DNA of 64,000 nt from Linepithema humile (lineage: Eukaryota > Arthropoda > Insecta > Hymenoptera > Formicidae), in contig NC_090128.1 of NCBI RefSeq assembly GCF_040581485.1, forward strand, positions 30,534,931 through 30,598,930, in the 5' to 3' direction. Below, piece after piece: positions 21,199 through 32,378 of the stretch; the first letter of the stretch is position 1; every line of letters starts with the position of its first letter. The notes below the pieces were generated by a model. That model saw only the letters and a list, made by a program, of their open reading frames with translations, was not told the origin of the DNA and did not search any database. Position numbers and translations under genes: made by a program.

Positions 21199-22951
21199 TT
21201 TTAGTGCCGCTTAAATTTATATAACGGCCACAATTTTTCAATGCAAAATTTTTTTTATTTATTAGAAGTATACTAAATAATTATATATAAAAAAATTAAA
21301 TAAGGCGTGTTTTTTTCATGCATATGTATTTTAAGTACTTATAACAATTATTATCACATGTATTTGCGGCCGCACTCTGTCTCCAATTATACTAACAATT
21401 ATACTATTAATTACATTAAATTATTATGTGCAACACTATAAATGTGTTACTTCCATATTCAAAATTATGTATCGCAAACTGAACATCATGCAAGCATTGA
21501 CAGCATTAAGTGAGTAATCCAAAAATTTTTACATAAACGTAATATTAAAATAATAAAATGGCGCAATTTCATAAATACTTCTAATATTTTAGAGAATTAA
21601 TACATTATTCATACATTTGTTTACACGATACTCTAAATGTATTCAAGTTTTAGTTTTATATAGTGTCATTACTGTCATTTATACTTGTAATCAGAAATAA
21701 TTATAAATTTAGAATACAATAAATTTCTAATTCGTTCAAACGTTTTAACTTCTACAATTATACTTCAACTTAATAACTAATAAAAAATATGTCGTTATAA
21801 TATTTAGTTTTTACAGATTTTCGAAAGCTGCAAACATTGAAGAAATCTTGCATGATTATTGAATTCAATTCGCAGGCGTTAGTATCCGATTATGTTATTA
21901 AAAAAAGAAATAAAAAATTATTAATAGAAAAGGCAAATGATATAATTAGCATTTGTCTTAAATGTTTTTCAATTGTATAATACTATTGTTGAAGAACGCG
22001 TCAATAATAGCACCTCTCAGGTGATGTGGAAATCTATTGTCCGATATTTATTATCTTGTTGCATTTGTGATATGACATTTCTGAGGTTGAGTATTGCGCA
22101 CCTTAGTTATGCGTGTTGTTTGCGCGTTTGGCGACTCGTTGTTAGCATGCGAGCAGCAAGCAGGGGACAGGAGGCGTCAATCAGAAAATTGAGCCAAAAG
22201 TTGCAACTAATTACCATTTCTGCTATAAATAATATTACTATTAATAATAAATTAATTAAAAATTCACAAATTTTACAGCCGTATTGTATATTTTTAACTT
22301 TTGATGTTAGAATTCAATACGATTGCAACTCAATAATATGATTTTTAACTTTTCGACCTTCTTTTAAACGATTTTTTGGAATAAAATATTATTATAATGA
22401 CTATCTTTTTTACCTCACATTGAAAAACCATTGAATAACTTTTTCTTACAAAGCAAAAATGTCTTCACTTATTTTTATTTTTCGTCTCAAAGGAATGTTT
22501 GATAGCGATATTACGCACCATAGTAAAGAATGCACTACAGTTAAGAAACCAATTCTTGATGAATCATTAACATAAAATATTTTTGGACAAAATAATTTTC
22601 TCTCTTTGATACAGCATTATTAAATACTATTTTGTACTAACATAGATACGATAAGAAATACATAAGAAATGCAATAATGAAACAGATCGCGCTACTAAAC
22701 TCGTTAAATTGTGTTTCGCGACAGTGTTGTATAGAACGATATATGTAGCTCTGCGTTCTATTAAGCCTTAACCAAAGGTTAATGCAATACTGTTGACTGT
22801 ACTTTATTATTAAATTTTATTTTGCATATATATATATTCATCGGCCGCATCGATCGTTTTCGCCAAATGTTAATATGAGTTCGTCGGCTACATCGATTGT
22901 ATTCGCGGAATATATATGCACTTATTGTATTCAAAAGATTAAACGCATAAA
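21199..22951 (+). repeat. Duplicated downstream segment D, unit A copy
   Basis: This ~1.75-kb AT-rich segment follows the 3' LTR and recurs after Copia-C (26454-31723, with two insertions) and Copia-B (63013-64000, running off the window). It holds one candidate small spliced reading frame (21467-21980). No known domain was recognised. Confidence 0.85.
21467..21980 (+). CDS. Candidate small two-exon gene in segment D (function unknown)
   Basis: Exon 21467-21509 (14 codons plus one base) has the donor GTGAGT. It joins at a pyrimidine-rich acceptor (TTTTTACAG) to exon 21817-21980, giving an open frame of 68 residues. It is rich in Lys, Ile and Leu (LQTLKKSCMIIEF, LLIEKANDIISICLKCFSIV). The unit C copy has a one-base deletion near the donor and an in-frame TAG. 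The unit B copy has lost the acceptor AG. Only this copy could be spliced as modelled, so it may be a decaying gene fragment. I do not recognise the protein. Confidence 0.25.
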
Positions 22952-22952
22952 A

Positions 22953-22988
22953 ATTAAATGTAATTAAAATATTTAATATAAACTAAAT
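22953..22988 (+). other. Possible 36-bp fossil of FAS intron 15
   Basis: The stretch ATTAAATGT..AACTAAAT matches 597-632 within FAS intron 15 at about 34 of 36 bases. It lies exactly where homology to the FAS upstream region stops. AT-rich composition weakens the statistical case. Confidence 0.45.
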
Positions 22989-23210
22989 CAGCACTCGGAA
23001 TTAGTTGCACATTTTGGGCCGATTCCCGAGACGACGCCTTCTGTTCCCCCACTACCGCCCGGCCGCTGGCGGCCGAGTCGCCGATAGCTCTGGTTCAGAA
23101 GCGTTTTATATAAGAAATAGGCTGGGTTGTGTTGAGGCACCTCTTAGAAAATAGTAATATTTTCTTCGCTACATAAATAATGTTTATTTTCATTAATACA
23201 TAATATATAC
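22989..23210. other. Unique filler sequence, no gene seen
   Basis: A GC-rich block (23040-23090, CCGCCCGGCCGCTGG) is followed by AT-rich sequence. There is no match elsewhere in the window and no coding signal. Confidence 0.5.
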
Positions 23211-23673
23211 ACAGGGTGTTTCATAATGTCCGTGCCAACGCTCGTGTACGGATAGAGTGCGGTAAACTGAATAGAAAGGTCCTTTACCATTTTGCAATTT
23301 TCGCAATAGTAAGTGAGATATTAATTAAAAGGGATTGACGAATAATCGCGCGTTGATCGCGGCTAGATCGTAGGCTGTACGCTCTAGGCGTGACAGCAAT
23401 GAGAATCGCATGGCAACGAAAAATAACAACGCATATCACTCCTGCTCTCGCTACGTGTTATTTTTCGTTGCCATGCGATCCTCGTTGTTGTCACGTTTAA
23501 AGTGTACAGCCCACGATCCAGCTACACGCAACGCGCGATTATTCGTCAGTCCCTTTTAATTAATATCTCAATTACTATTGCGAAAATTGCAAAACGGTAA
23601 AGGACTTTTCTATTCAGTTTACCACACTCTATTCGCACACGAGCGTTGGCACGGACATTATGAAACACCCTGT
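23211..23673. mobile_element. 463-bp palindromic MITE
   Basis: The ends ACAGGGTGTTTCATAATGTC are inverted and flanked by ATAC (23207-23210 and 23674-23677). Most of the element folds back on itself, including a central hairpin around GCATGGCAACG. The CAGGGTGT start is common in mariner-related MITEs, but the duplication reads as 4 bp rather than a simple TA. Confidence 0.8.
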
Positions 23674-23814
23674 ATACTTAAGAGTGGACTTCCGAAAAGT
23701 TATCACCTCCGATTTGGCTTATAATCAGCCAAAATACTAATTTTCTCTAGTGAATAAAATTCCCAAATGGAAGATGAATGCTTCTTTTTAATTATAATTT
23801 TTAAGAATGAATTG

Positions 23815-24196
23815 TGTTAAGAATAATGTCATTCCATTGCTACGTCTTATATTTTCTATGGCTTAGTTTACACCGATTGTTTAGTACTCGTACAAAATAC
23901 TAAATCTGCTTCTCCGATAGATATAAATTGTTTAGTGTAAAATCTACACCAATCAAAGAAGCTGATTCAGTACTTGGTACGCGTATTAAACAATCGGTAT
24001 AAACTAATCCTATGACTTTGGATCCGTTTTTGTTTTTCTCCCTAGTTATGTTGTTAGATATAGAGAAAGAAAACCGCGTGCAAGTATGTAAAAATATTTT
24101 ATAAGTTTGATTCAAATAAATTTATTTTGCTCAAGCACGACACGTACAATTTGTTGAACTGCATCATAATGGAATAATCCTCATATATATTTAAGA
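23815..24196 (+). repeat. 5' LTR of Copia copy C, with a nested 149-bp MITE
   Basis: The LTR begins TGTTAAGAATAATG at 23815 and ends near TATATTTAAGA. It is interrupted at 23861-24009. Confidence 0.75.
23861..24009. mobile_element. 149-bp MITE in the Copia-C LTR
   Basis: The terminal inverted repeats are GCTTAGTTTACACCGATTGT and its near-match at the right end (GATTAGTTTATACCGATTGT when reversed). The 5-bp duplication CTATG lies at 23856-23860 and 24010-24014. The other LTRs in the window lack it. Confidence 0.8.
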
Positions 24197-24289
24197 GGTG
24201 GGCCCAGGATTGCAACAATTAAGTGAGACAATTGGCTTTAAAGCAAGATTATATTTTTCCTTTGTATTACCTTTGGCTCGCTTTTAAAA

Positions 24290-25024
24290 ATGGCCCAAAA
24301 TAAGAATAACAGTTATAAAATTGATCCATTAAGTGGTAATAATTTTGAAGCCTGGAAATTTTGAATTAAAACAATATTGACAGAATTCAATGTATAAGAT
24401 ATGATACTTGTTAAACACAGTGATGAAAATTATGATACATCGAAGCAGAAAGAAGAAGCCAAAAAGAAGGAAAATAAATGCAAATCTATACTTGTACAAT
24501 GTATTGATGATACGCAAATAGATATTATTACAGATAAAAAAACAGTATATGATATGTGGATAAGTTTACAAGAGGTATATGAAAAAAAAAGTTTGTCCGA
24601 AAAAATATTTCTTAGGAGGAAATTAATGTCGATGAAAATGAGTGAAGGAGAAAAGTTAGAATTCTTTTTATTAAAATTCGACCGTGTTTTATGTCAGTTG
24701 AAATCGTCAGAAGCTGATATAAAAGAAGAGGATGCAATTTGTACACTTTTGGTAATGCTTCTCGCATTACAAAAATCATATGAGACAGTGGTAACCGTCC
24801 TTGAGAACATGTCAGTCGAGACGTTAGACTTAAATCATGTACAGGCAAAATTAAGAATAGAGTTTGAGAAGAGAAAGGAAAATGATGGAGATCAAAATGA
24901 ATCAATAAAGAAAACTGCATTTATATCTAATATAAAAAAATGTCACATTTGTGATGAGAGTGGTCGTATTAAGAAATACTGTAAAAAGACATCCCAAATT
25001 CAACCAAGTTATAATAATACTTAA
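24290..25024 (+). pseudogene. Copia copy C gag
   Basis: From ATG 24290 the frame is copia gag with two early stops (TGA near 24362, TAA near 24396). From 24401 it is open to 25024. The zinc knuckle reads CHICDESGRIKKYC, with Arg where His should be, so zinc binding would be lost. Confidence 0.8.
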
Positions 25025-25214
25025 AAAAATACATTTCGGGGAACTAGAGGTAGGAGAGGTGTGAATCAAAGCAGTACGAACCGTGGGAATGCTACTAACA
25101 AAAGAGGTCATCGAGGTTGGAATAATCAATCACATCTTATACGAAACAATTACAATCAACAAATGAGAAAAGGAGACTATGTCGAAACGGATAAGACTCG
25201 CGAATATGGTATGT

Positions 25215-26000
25215 TTTATAAGTAGTTTTATAAAAAAATTTTGTTGAATTACAAATAGAGTATGATAAAGTAAATGGTATATTGAAAATTAACCAAAAAC
25301 GATATTTGCTATAAGTTTTAAAAAGATTTGATTTTGAAAACTGCAAACAGCGTGTAACACCTATTGAATCTAGATTAGATTTAACTGGAATTGAAAATGA
25401 TAAAACTACAAATAAACCAGTAAAAGAATTAATAGGCTGCTTAATGTATTTAATGTTAAGTTCACGTCCAGATTTAAGTTTTGCCATAAACTGCTTTAGT
25501 AAATATCAAGATAAATATCCGAATTCCGTGTAGCAACATCTCAAAAAAATATTAAGATATCTCACAGAAACAAAGAATCTAAGTTTAGTTTATATTAGAG
25601 AAGAAGAGAAACATCCACTAGTGTGTTATGTAGATGCAGATTAGGGAGGAGATGTACATGCTCGAAAATCAGTGCCTGGATACTTAATTAAAGTGTTTGG
25701 TAGTGTAGTATATTGTACCAGTAAGCAACAAACTTATATTGCATTATCAACGACTAAAGCTGAATAGCGTTATGTAATTCAGTTGTGGATGGACTTTAGT
25801 TTAAGAGGTTGTTATTAGATTTTAGTATAAGGACTGATAATATTACAATATTTGAGAACAATCAAACATGTATCTTCTTATTAGTTAAGAATCCGGAAAA
25901 TAATCGAAGAGTTAAACATATAAATCTGAAATATAAGTTTGTATATAAGAACTTTAAAAATGGAACTATACAATTGGAGTATATTAACGGTAAAGATCTA
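25215..26000 (+). pseudogene. Copia copy C RT tail and RNase H remnant
   Basis: After the deletion junction near 25218, matches to the other copies resume at the end of reverse transcriptase. They pass through the SSRPDLSFAINCFSKYQDKY region and the RNase H block, with several stops. The end of pol (LLVKNPENNRRVKHINLKYK) is at 25870-26000. Confidence 0.75.
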
Positions 26001-26226
26001 TAAGCAGATATATTAACTTAAAGCTTAACAAGTATTTTATATTGTAAGAATCGTAAATGTTTAAGTTTAGATAGTTAGAGAGGGCATATTATGAAGCATT
26101 ATACATTATCAGTAGATTAGAAATCATTATTTTATGTTGAACAATGCTATTTTTAATAAGATGTGTTATTTTGTGAAATGTTACTTTAAATTAAAAATAA
26201 TTTTAGAGAATGTCATTAAAAGAGGG

Positions 26227-26453
26227 TGTTAAAAATATTGTCATTCCATTGCTATGTTTTATTTTTCTATGACTCTAGATCCGTTTTTGTTTTTCTCCCT
26301 AGTTATGCTGCTGGATATAGAGAAAGAAATCCGCGTGCAAGTATGTAAAAGAATTTTATAAGTTTCATTCAAATATACTTATTTTGCTCAAGCACGATAC
26401 GTACAGTTTGTTTAATTGCATCATAAAAAAATAATCCTCATATATATTTAAGA
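26227..26453 (+). repeat. 3' LTR of Copia copy C
   Basis: It begins TGTTAAAAATATTGTCATTC after AAGAGAGGG and ends near TATATTTAAGA. Confidence 0.75.
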
Positions 26454-27194
26454 ATTTTAATGCCGTTTAAATTTATATAACGGCCACAATTTTTTAATTT
26501 ATAATTTTTTTTTCCTAGGGGCATACTAAATAATTTTATATAAAAAAATTAAATAAGGCGTCTTTTTTTCATGCATATGTATTTTACTTATAACAATTAT
26601 TATCACATGTATTTGCATCCGCACTCAGTCTCCAATTTGTGACGTGGCGCTTTTCGAGCGCCGTCACAAGGGCGATAGCCCGGCCGAGGGAGCAAAGAGT
26701 CCTGGTGTTGCTCCTCGCGTGGAGAGAGCAACCCGCGAGACTCAACAATCTGTACGCGTTGTTTTTTTTATGTCGTTCCCATTTTGTATCATTAATATCG
26801 TTTTTAAGTTGTAAGGCGAGACTCCGTGCGGGCGGCGTTGCGTGTTTTGTGCCTCAAGGCGAAGATGCAGCATCGCCATGGAGGTCGGACGCCGGGGGAT
26901 CATCAACGGGTGTCGCGCGTTAGTGACCCCACAGCAAAAGATCAGGTACCGCGATTCCGTCGCCTCCGCCATCCAAGCCCTATCTAACTCCGCTTTGGTT
27001 TTAGCCACAAAATCAAAGAAGCGCAGAGACACGCAGCAGCGGACCTCGCCCGGCTGCAGACGGCTTCGAGGACTCCGAAAATGCTGCACCCGGAAAGACC
27101 GGAGTATGGCCCGGCCAGCCTAACCAGTCTCTTCCGGGAACATCGACTCATCAACACATTATCGGTCGAAGGATTTGAGGAAACCACAGAAAGC

Positions 27195-27213
27195 GGGGGG
27201 GGGGGGGGGGGGG
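27195..27213 (+). repeat. Poly-G tract (19 G)
   Basis: An uninterrupted run of G in an otherwise AT-rich window. It could form G-quadruplexes and its length is prone to assembly error. Confidence 0.9.
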
Positions 27214-28299
27214 AGCGCTCTGGATGAACTGTGGGCGGTTCTCAGGGGCCCCCTTTTTTGGAAAATCGGCAGGATGCGCAGGAAGACGACGCGAGATGAG
27301 AGGGACCTACGTGCAGAGCGCGAATGAGTTACTGTTCAGTGTGTCGCAAGTGCGCGAGGACGATCATGAGGACTCAGCCCAACGACGCCGAAGACGCCGA
27401 AGAAGTCCACTCGATGTAAGCCGCCTCTCGGGTAGCCGTAGAGTTCCGTCCGGTTATGGCTGGTAGCGTGAGTCTGTTTTGTATTTAGTGTCTCTCAAAA
27501 CAACTAACCAAGATTTTTGATACCGTAAGCGCGTATTGACGCTCAATTACCGCGTGTCCAGCCGGCTCCGGATATCGCGTAAAAGTCTCTCCGCCTTGCG
27601 TGAATCAAGCGCCGACAGTCTCTTTCGTTTACCGTTTCGTTTCGTTACCGTACCGTCTTTCCGTTACCGTTTCTGTTTGAAGATACCGATTACTACCGTC
27701 TTTCTTGCGATACCGTTTGGTTACCGTTTGGTCGCGTTATCACTGTATCGGAAGTACCGTGGGTGAATGTCCGCGGGCGGATTTTGGTTCGGGAACGTTC
27801 TCCGCGAGATTGCTGTTACCGCAAAGTTAGCGTCTCGGCGAGAAACGTGAAAGCCCGCGAAAAATAGCCGTTCCGCGACATCTCATTTCTGGCCGTTAGG
27901 CTACCGTCGTTCAAAGAGTATTTATTTGGCCTTCACCGGCCGCGTCGGATGGTCGTAAGATAAGTTATTTGTTTTGCTGGATATCGTCGGATCAGCTGCG
28001 AATTATCGTGATTGCGTTTCCGAGATTTCATGTAGTTATCGAACTTTATTCTTGTTACCGATTGATTGGGGCGAATGGTCTTACTACCGTATCAAACTAT
28101 TTCCGCCGTATCGGCTCCGGCCGAACTATATAAGCATCTTTAACCTTGTAACCGAATCACTGAAATACATCATTGTTAAATTTTAATTATTGAGTTGTCC
28201 TTTTGTTCGCCTCTCACTCCAGATATCTAACGTTAAATAAAAGAACTGCGCCTCTCTGCCATATACTGAGCGGGGAGTGGCCGAGCATTCTAGAGAACT

Positions 28300-28630
28300 G
28301 TTGAAGTTACCGATACCGCGGTGCGATTACTCGCACCTGGCGCCCATTTCCGGTTACCGATATCGCGTGAGTTACCTTGCTCCCGAATTTTGTGGAGTAC
28401 CGCGAGTTACCGAATCGTGCAGTTATTGCCGATTTCGCGAGTTACCTTGCTCCCGACGAGCGTGGAGTACCGCGAGTTACCGAATCAAGCATCTATTTCC
28501 GATACCGTGAGTTACCGATTCGAGCATTTATTGCCGATACCGCGAGTTACCGAGTCGTGCATTTACTGCCGACGCCGCGTAAGTTACCTAACTCCCGAAG
28601 ATTGTGAAGTACCGCGGTTACCGATTTCCA
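28300..28630 (+). repeat. TTACCG-rich imperfect minisatellite
   Basis: Diverged copies of CGCGAGTTACCGAATCGTGC alternate with TTATTGCCGATA, and GAGTACCGCGAGTTACC recurs. The unit is roughly 40-60 bp and indels blur the period. Confidence 0.7.
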
Positions 28631-30108
28631 TTGGGTGTGCTCCCTCGGATCTGGCGTGATTCCGAGGCTAGTTCACGTCGCAAATTATACTAATAATTAT
28701 ACTATTAATTACATTAAATTATTATATGCAACACTATAAATGTGTTATTTCCGTATTCAAAATTATGTATCGCAAACTGAACATCATGCAAGCATTGATA
28801 GCATAAGTAAGTAATCCAAAAATTTTTACATAAGCGTAATATTAAAATAATAAAATGGCGCAATTTCATAGATACTTCTAATACTTTAGAGAATTAATAC
28901 ATTATTTATACATTTGTTTACACGATACTCTGAATGTGTTCAAGTTTTAGTTTTATATAGTGTCATTACTGCAATTTATACTTTTAATCAAAAATAATTA
29001 TAAATTTAAAATACAATAAATTTCTAATTCGTACAAACGTTTTAACTTCTACAATTAAATTTCAACTTAATAACTAATAAAAAATATGTCGTTATAATAT
29101 TTAGTTTTTACAGATTTTCGAAAGCTGCAGACATTGAAAAAATCTTGCATAATTATTGAATTCAATTCGCAGGCGTTAGTATCTGATTATGTTATTAAAA
29201 AAAGAAATAAAAAATTATTAATAGAATAGGCAAGTGATATAATTAGCATTTGTCTTAAATGTTTTTTAATTGTATAATACTATTGTTGAAGAACGCGTCA
29301 ATAATAGTATCTCTTAGGTGATGTGGAAATCTATTGTCCTATATTTATTATCTTGTTGCATTTGTGATATGACATTCCTGAAGTTGAGTATTGCGCACCT
29401 TAGTTATGCGTGTTGTTAGCGCGTTTGGCGACTCGTTGTTAGCATGCGAGCAGCAAGCAGGGGACAGGAGGCGTCAATCAGAAAATTGAGCCAAAAATTG
29501 CAACTAATTATCATTTCTGCTATAAATAATATTACTATTAATAAAAAATTAATTAGAATTTCACAAATTTTACAGCCGTATTGTATATTCTTAACTTTTG
29601 ATGTTAGAATTCTATACAATTGCAACTCAATAATATGATTTTTAACTTTTCGATCTCCTTTTAAACGATTTTTTGGAATAAAATATTATTATAATGACTA
29701 TCTTTTTTACCTCACATTGAAAAACCATTGAATAACTTTTTCTTACAAAGCAAAAATGTTTTCACTTATTTTTATTTTTTGTCTCAAAAGAATGTTTGAT
29801 AGCAATATTACGCACGATTGTGATCAATACATTACAGCTAAGAAACCAATTCTTCATAAAACATTAACATAAAATATTTTTGGACAAAATAATTTTCTCT
29901 TCTTGATACAGCATTATCAAATACTATTTTGTACTAACATAGATACGATAAAAAATACATAAGAAATGCAATAATAAAATACGGATCGCGCTGCTAATCT
30001 CGTTAAATTGTGTTTTTCGTCAGAGTTGTGTAGAGCTCTGCGTCCTGTTTAGCCATAGTCAAAGGTTAATGCAATACTATTGACTGTACTTTAAAAAGAT
30101 TCATTAAA

Positions 30109-30441
30109 ATGGGGAAAGATAATTTAAACTTTCTGTCTCACTGTGATGTAGTCTACAAAATTTCACGTTTGGAGTGTGAGGCTACCTATGTAGGACAGAC
30201 AAAAAGACAATTAAATACAAGAATAAAGAAACACAGGACGGACATTAATAAAAAAATGGCTCTTCCTCTGTTATTTCTCATCACAAATTAGATTCCACCC
30301 ATGAATTCGATTGGAATAACATCCAGATATTAGATGAGGAACCTTCTTATATGAAAAGACTCACTTCAGAGATGATTTTCATAAAAAGACAGAAAAAAGG
30401 CTTAAATAAACAGAGCGATACTGATTTTTTACCAGAAGCTT
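30109..30441 (+). pseudogene. GIY-YIG endonuclease tail of a Penelope-like element
   Basis: The first frame reads DVVYKISRLECEATYVGQTK then RQLNTRIKKH, matching the GIY (here VVY) and YIG (YVG) boxes and the basic helix of GIY-YIG nucleases in Penelope elements. After a frameshift near 30265 the frame continues with FDWNNIQILDEEPSYMKRLT and SEMIFIKRQKKGLNKQSDTD to a stop at 30441. In active elements this nuclease nicks target DNA for priming. Confidence 0.78.
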
Positions 30442-30993
30442 AACAACAGGTTTTAAACTTATTTCCACCAATATGGTGCCATGTTCCTCTCCATCCCGCC
30501 TATTCTTCTTCTTTCCTTCCTACTCTTTCCTTCCCCTCTTTCTTATCACAAAAAATCCCCTCCTGAATTCTCCACTTCAGGCACTCACACGAGCCTGAGC
30601 AATAATTTTTCCGAACACTATCATTTCAACCGACTTAGTATAACTATTTGTTCTGTTTCAATTAGTGACATTTCGGTTTTTTCAAACAATTCCACTACGA
30701 ATTTTGAAGGCATTTTGAAGGACAATACTATTCTCTGGCTCTTCCATGTTTCTTATTGGACATATAGATCCGGCGTTTAATTACAAGTATGTATCACAGG
30801 TTTATAATTTTTTTATTAAAAAAACAAAATTGTTATTTTACACAAGCAATATTGTTGCAGTGCCATTTTACCAATCTTTCTATAATGGAAATTATTTATT
30901 ACAAAGAATACTCTGCGTACTTTGTCTTATTTGTTTACTAAACGCTTCAACTATTGTAATTTCGTTTTATTAAAATTTTTATTTGTAACGACA

Positions 30994-31024
30994 CTGAAGA
31001 AGGCCTAACACAGGCAGAAACGTT
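30994..31024 (+). ncRNA. Hammerhead-ribozyme-like core, tentative
   Basis: CTGAAGA and GAAACG are separated by a segment that can form a GCC/GGC stem, as in the CUGANGA..GAAA core of hammerhead ribozymes. Penelope-like elements are known to carry such motifs. Stems I and III and the cleavage site were not established. Confidence 0.3.
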
Positions 31025-31723
31025 TGTAATTCCCGAGAAAAAATGGTATAATTGGTCAGATGTAAATATATATAATTAATTATGAAAAAAAACTGAATTT
31101 TATATGTGGAAAAACTATGTTTCGCACATCGCCGTATGTCGATTCGAGTCGTATTAGAGGTGAGTCGACGGTTTATGTTAGTCCGACTATGTATATATTA
31201 TCGAACGAGGTCAGTGATGTTTTTGAGGAGCGATGCTTTTGACCGACGATGACAATCTCGTTTTGGGGAGAACGTCCGCGACCGTTGACGAGAGAACAAC
31301 TGTAATCTTCCGTATCTTTTAATTTTTTTTACTTCAATAAATCTACTTGTTTTAAATAAAATAAATTAGTTGATAACCAAACCAAGATTCCTACATATAT
31401 GATCATATAAAATTACATATGTTATTAGATCTTTTCATAACTAATTATATATTTTTACATTTGACCATATTACACCATTTTATCTCGGGTTTTTATAATT
31501 TCTACAATATAATGTGAATTTTAATGGAACACCAAGCACGAACACCTAGCAACGGCTCTTGTTGCCTTTTCTTTCAGACTATCTGTACTTTGTTATTAAA
31601 TTTTATTTTGCATATATCCATCGACCACATCGATCGTTTTCGCTAAATGTTAATATGAGTGCGTCGGCTACATCGATTGAATTTGCAGGATATATACGCA
31701 TTTATTGTATTCAGAAGATTAAA

Positions 31724-32378
31724 CGCATTCAACTACGTTTATATTATTTAAATGTTTATTTAATGAGATATATTGTATCTTACGGTAAAAAATTCACTTA
31801 TTCTAAAACCAGTGTGGTTCTTTATTTAGAATTATGTAATTTATTATGTAACTAGCTCATATAACTAAAAATTATAATAATTTTCTACTAGATATATACA
31901 ATTGGTCTCAAAATTCTTATTTCCATATCATATTTTCGGGTCTCTCGATGCAACAGATAGTAAAATAAATAAGAGAATTTACTATTACAGACCAATGATT
32001 GCAAATAATTTGAAACACATGGCATTAATGTTTCACGATTACGAACCATTAATTATTATTGAGATCAATCAATTGTTTTTTAAATAGTAAATTTATAATG
32101 TGCCTGCATAAGTAGTGATGAAATAATTAACATATATCTTTTATATAAAAACAGGTGAAGTTTTAAGGTGAGCTATTAACTAGTGTTACGCCAGTCGCAC
32201 AGGCAATCGCGTAAGTTGGGTTTCAGAATCTCACTTAAATATTATCATTAAAAATTAAGAAAAAAAGAGTGTGTAAATGTAAAAACGTAAAATAAAGATC
32301 ATTTAAAATATCTGTAAATTTGCTGATAGTGGGACTTTGTTAACCAGAAAAGTAAAACTTACTGTCGTTGGATTTGAC
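31724..32378 (+). promoter_or_regulatory. FAS copy B upstream region with candidate TATA box
   Basis: TATATAAAA lies at 32142-32150, about 230 bp before the start codon. CGC|GTAAGT near 32210 and TTTGCTGATAG near 32330 could bound a 5'-UTR intron. The rest of the stretch is AT-rich with no supported gene. Confidence 0.4.

Larger units (their letters stand above)
23815..26453 (+). mobile_element. Copia-like retrotransposon, copy C, internally deleted
   Basis: It belongs to the same family as copies A and B, with LTRs at 23815-24196 and 26227-26453. Gag is present. Protease, integrase and most of reverse transcriptase have been deleted between about 25218 and the RT/RNase H tail. It shares flanking sequence with copies A and B on the downstream side and a short stretch upstream, so it is part of the segmental duplication and not an independent insertion. 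Confidence 0.82.
26638..28682. mobile_element. 2,045-bp GC-rich element with TG..CA ends (large solo LTR or non-autonomous LTR element)
   Basis: It begins TGTGACGTGGCGC, ends TTCACGTCGCA and is flanked by AATT (26634-26637 and 28683-28686). Units A and B have the empty site (CCAATTATAC). Composition is far more GC-rich than the flanks. It contains a 19-base G run (27195-27213), a TTACCG-rich minisatellite and an AATAAA near 28237. I found no second internal copy of its ends, so a single very long LTR is the simplest reading. No convincing protein was seen. Confidence 0.6.
30093..31582 (+). mobile_element. 5'-truncated Penelope-like retroelement remnant
   Basis: The insert is flanked by the 9-bp repeat CTGTACTTT (30084-30092 and 31583-31591). 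Unit A has the empty site near 22800. It carries the C-terminal GIY-YIG endonuclease region at 30109-30441 and a hammerhead-like motif near 30994. Reverse transcriptase is absent. The segment from 31080 to 31582 has no recognisable content and might be a second insertion. Confidence 0.72.
26454..31723 (+). repeat. Duplicated segment D, unit C copy, with two insertions
   Basis: D is present as 26454-26637, 28683-30092 and 31583-31723. It is split by a 2,045-bp TG..CA element (26638-28682) and a 1,490-bp Penelope-like remnant (30093-31582). Beyond about 31723 it runs on to the FAS-B promoter. Unit A instead jumps to the putative FAS intron fossil. Confidence 0.82.

Noticed and set aside
26639..27466. 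Several GC-rich open frames in the TG..CA element
   Set aside because: Frames overlap on both strands, have no common codon pattern and match no retroelement domain that I recognise.
31559..32087. Short + strand frames upstream of FAS-B
   Set aside because: AT-rich low-complexity translations without splice support. Part of them lies in duplicated segment D and is not conserved in unit A.
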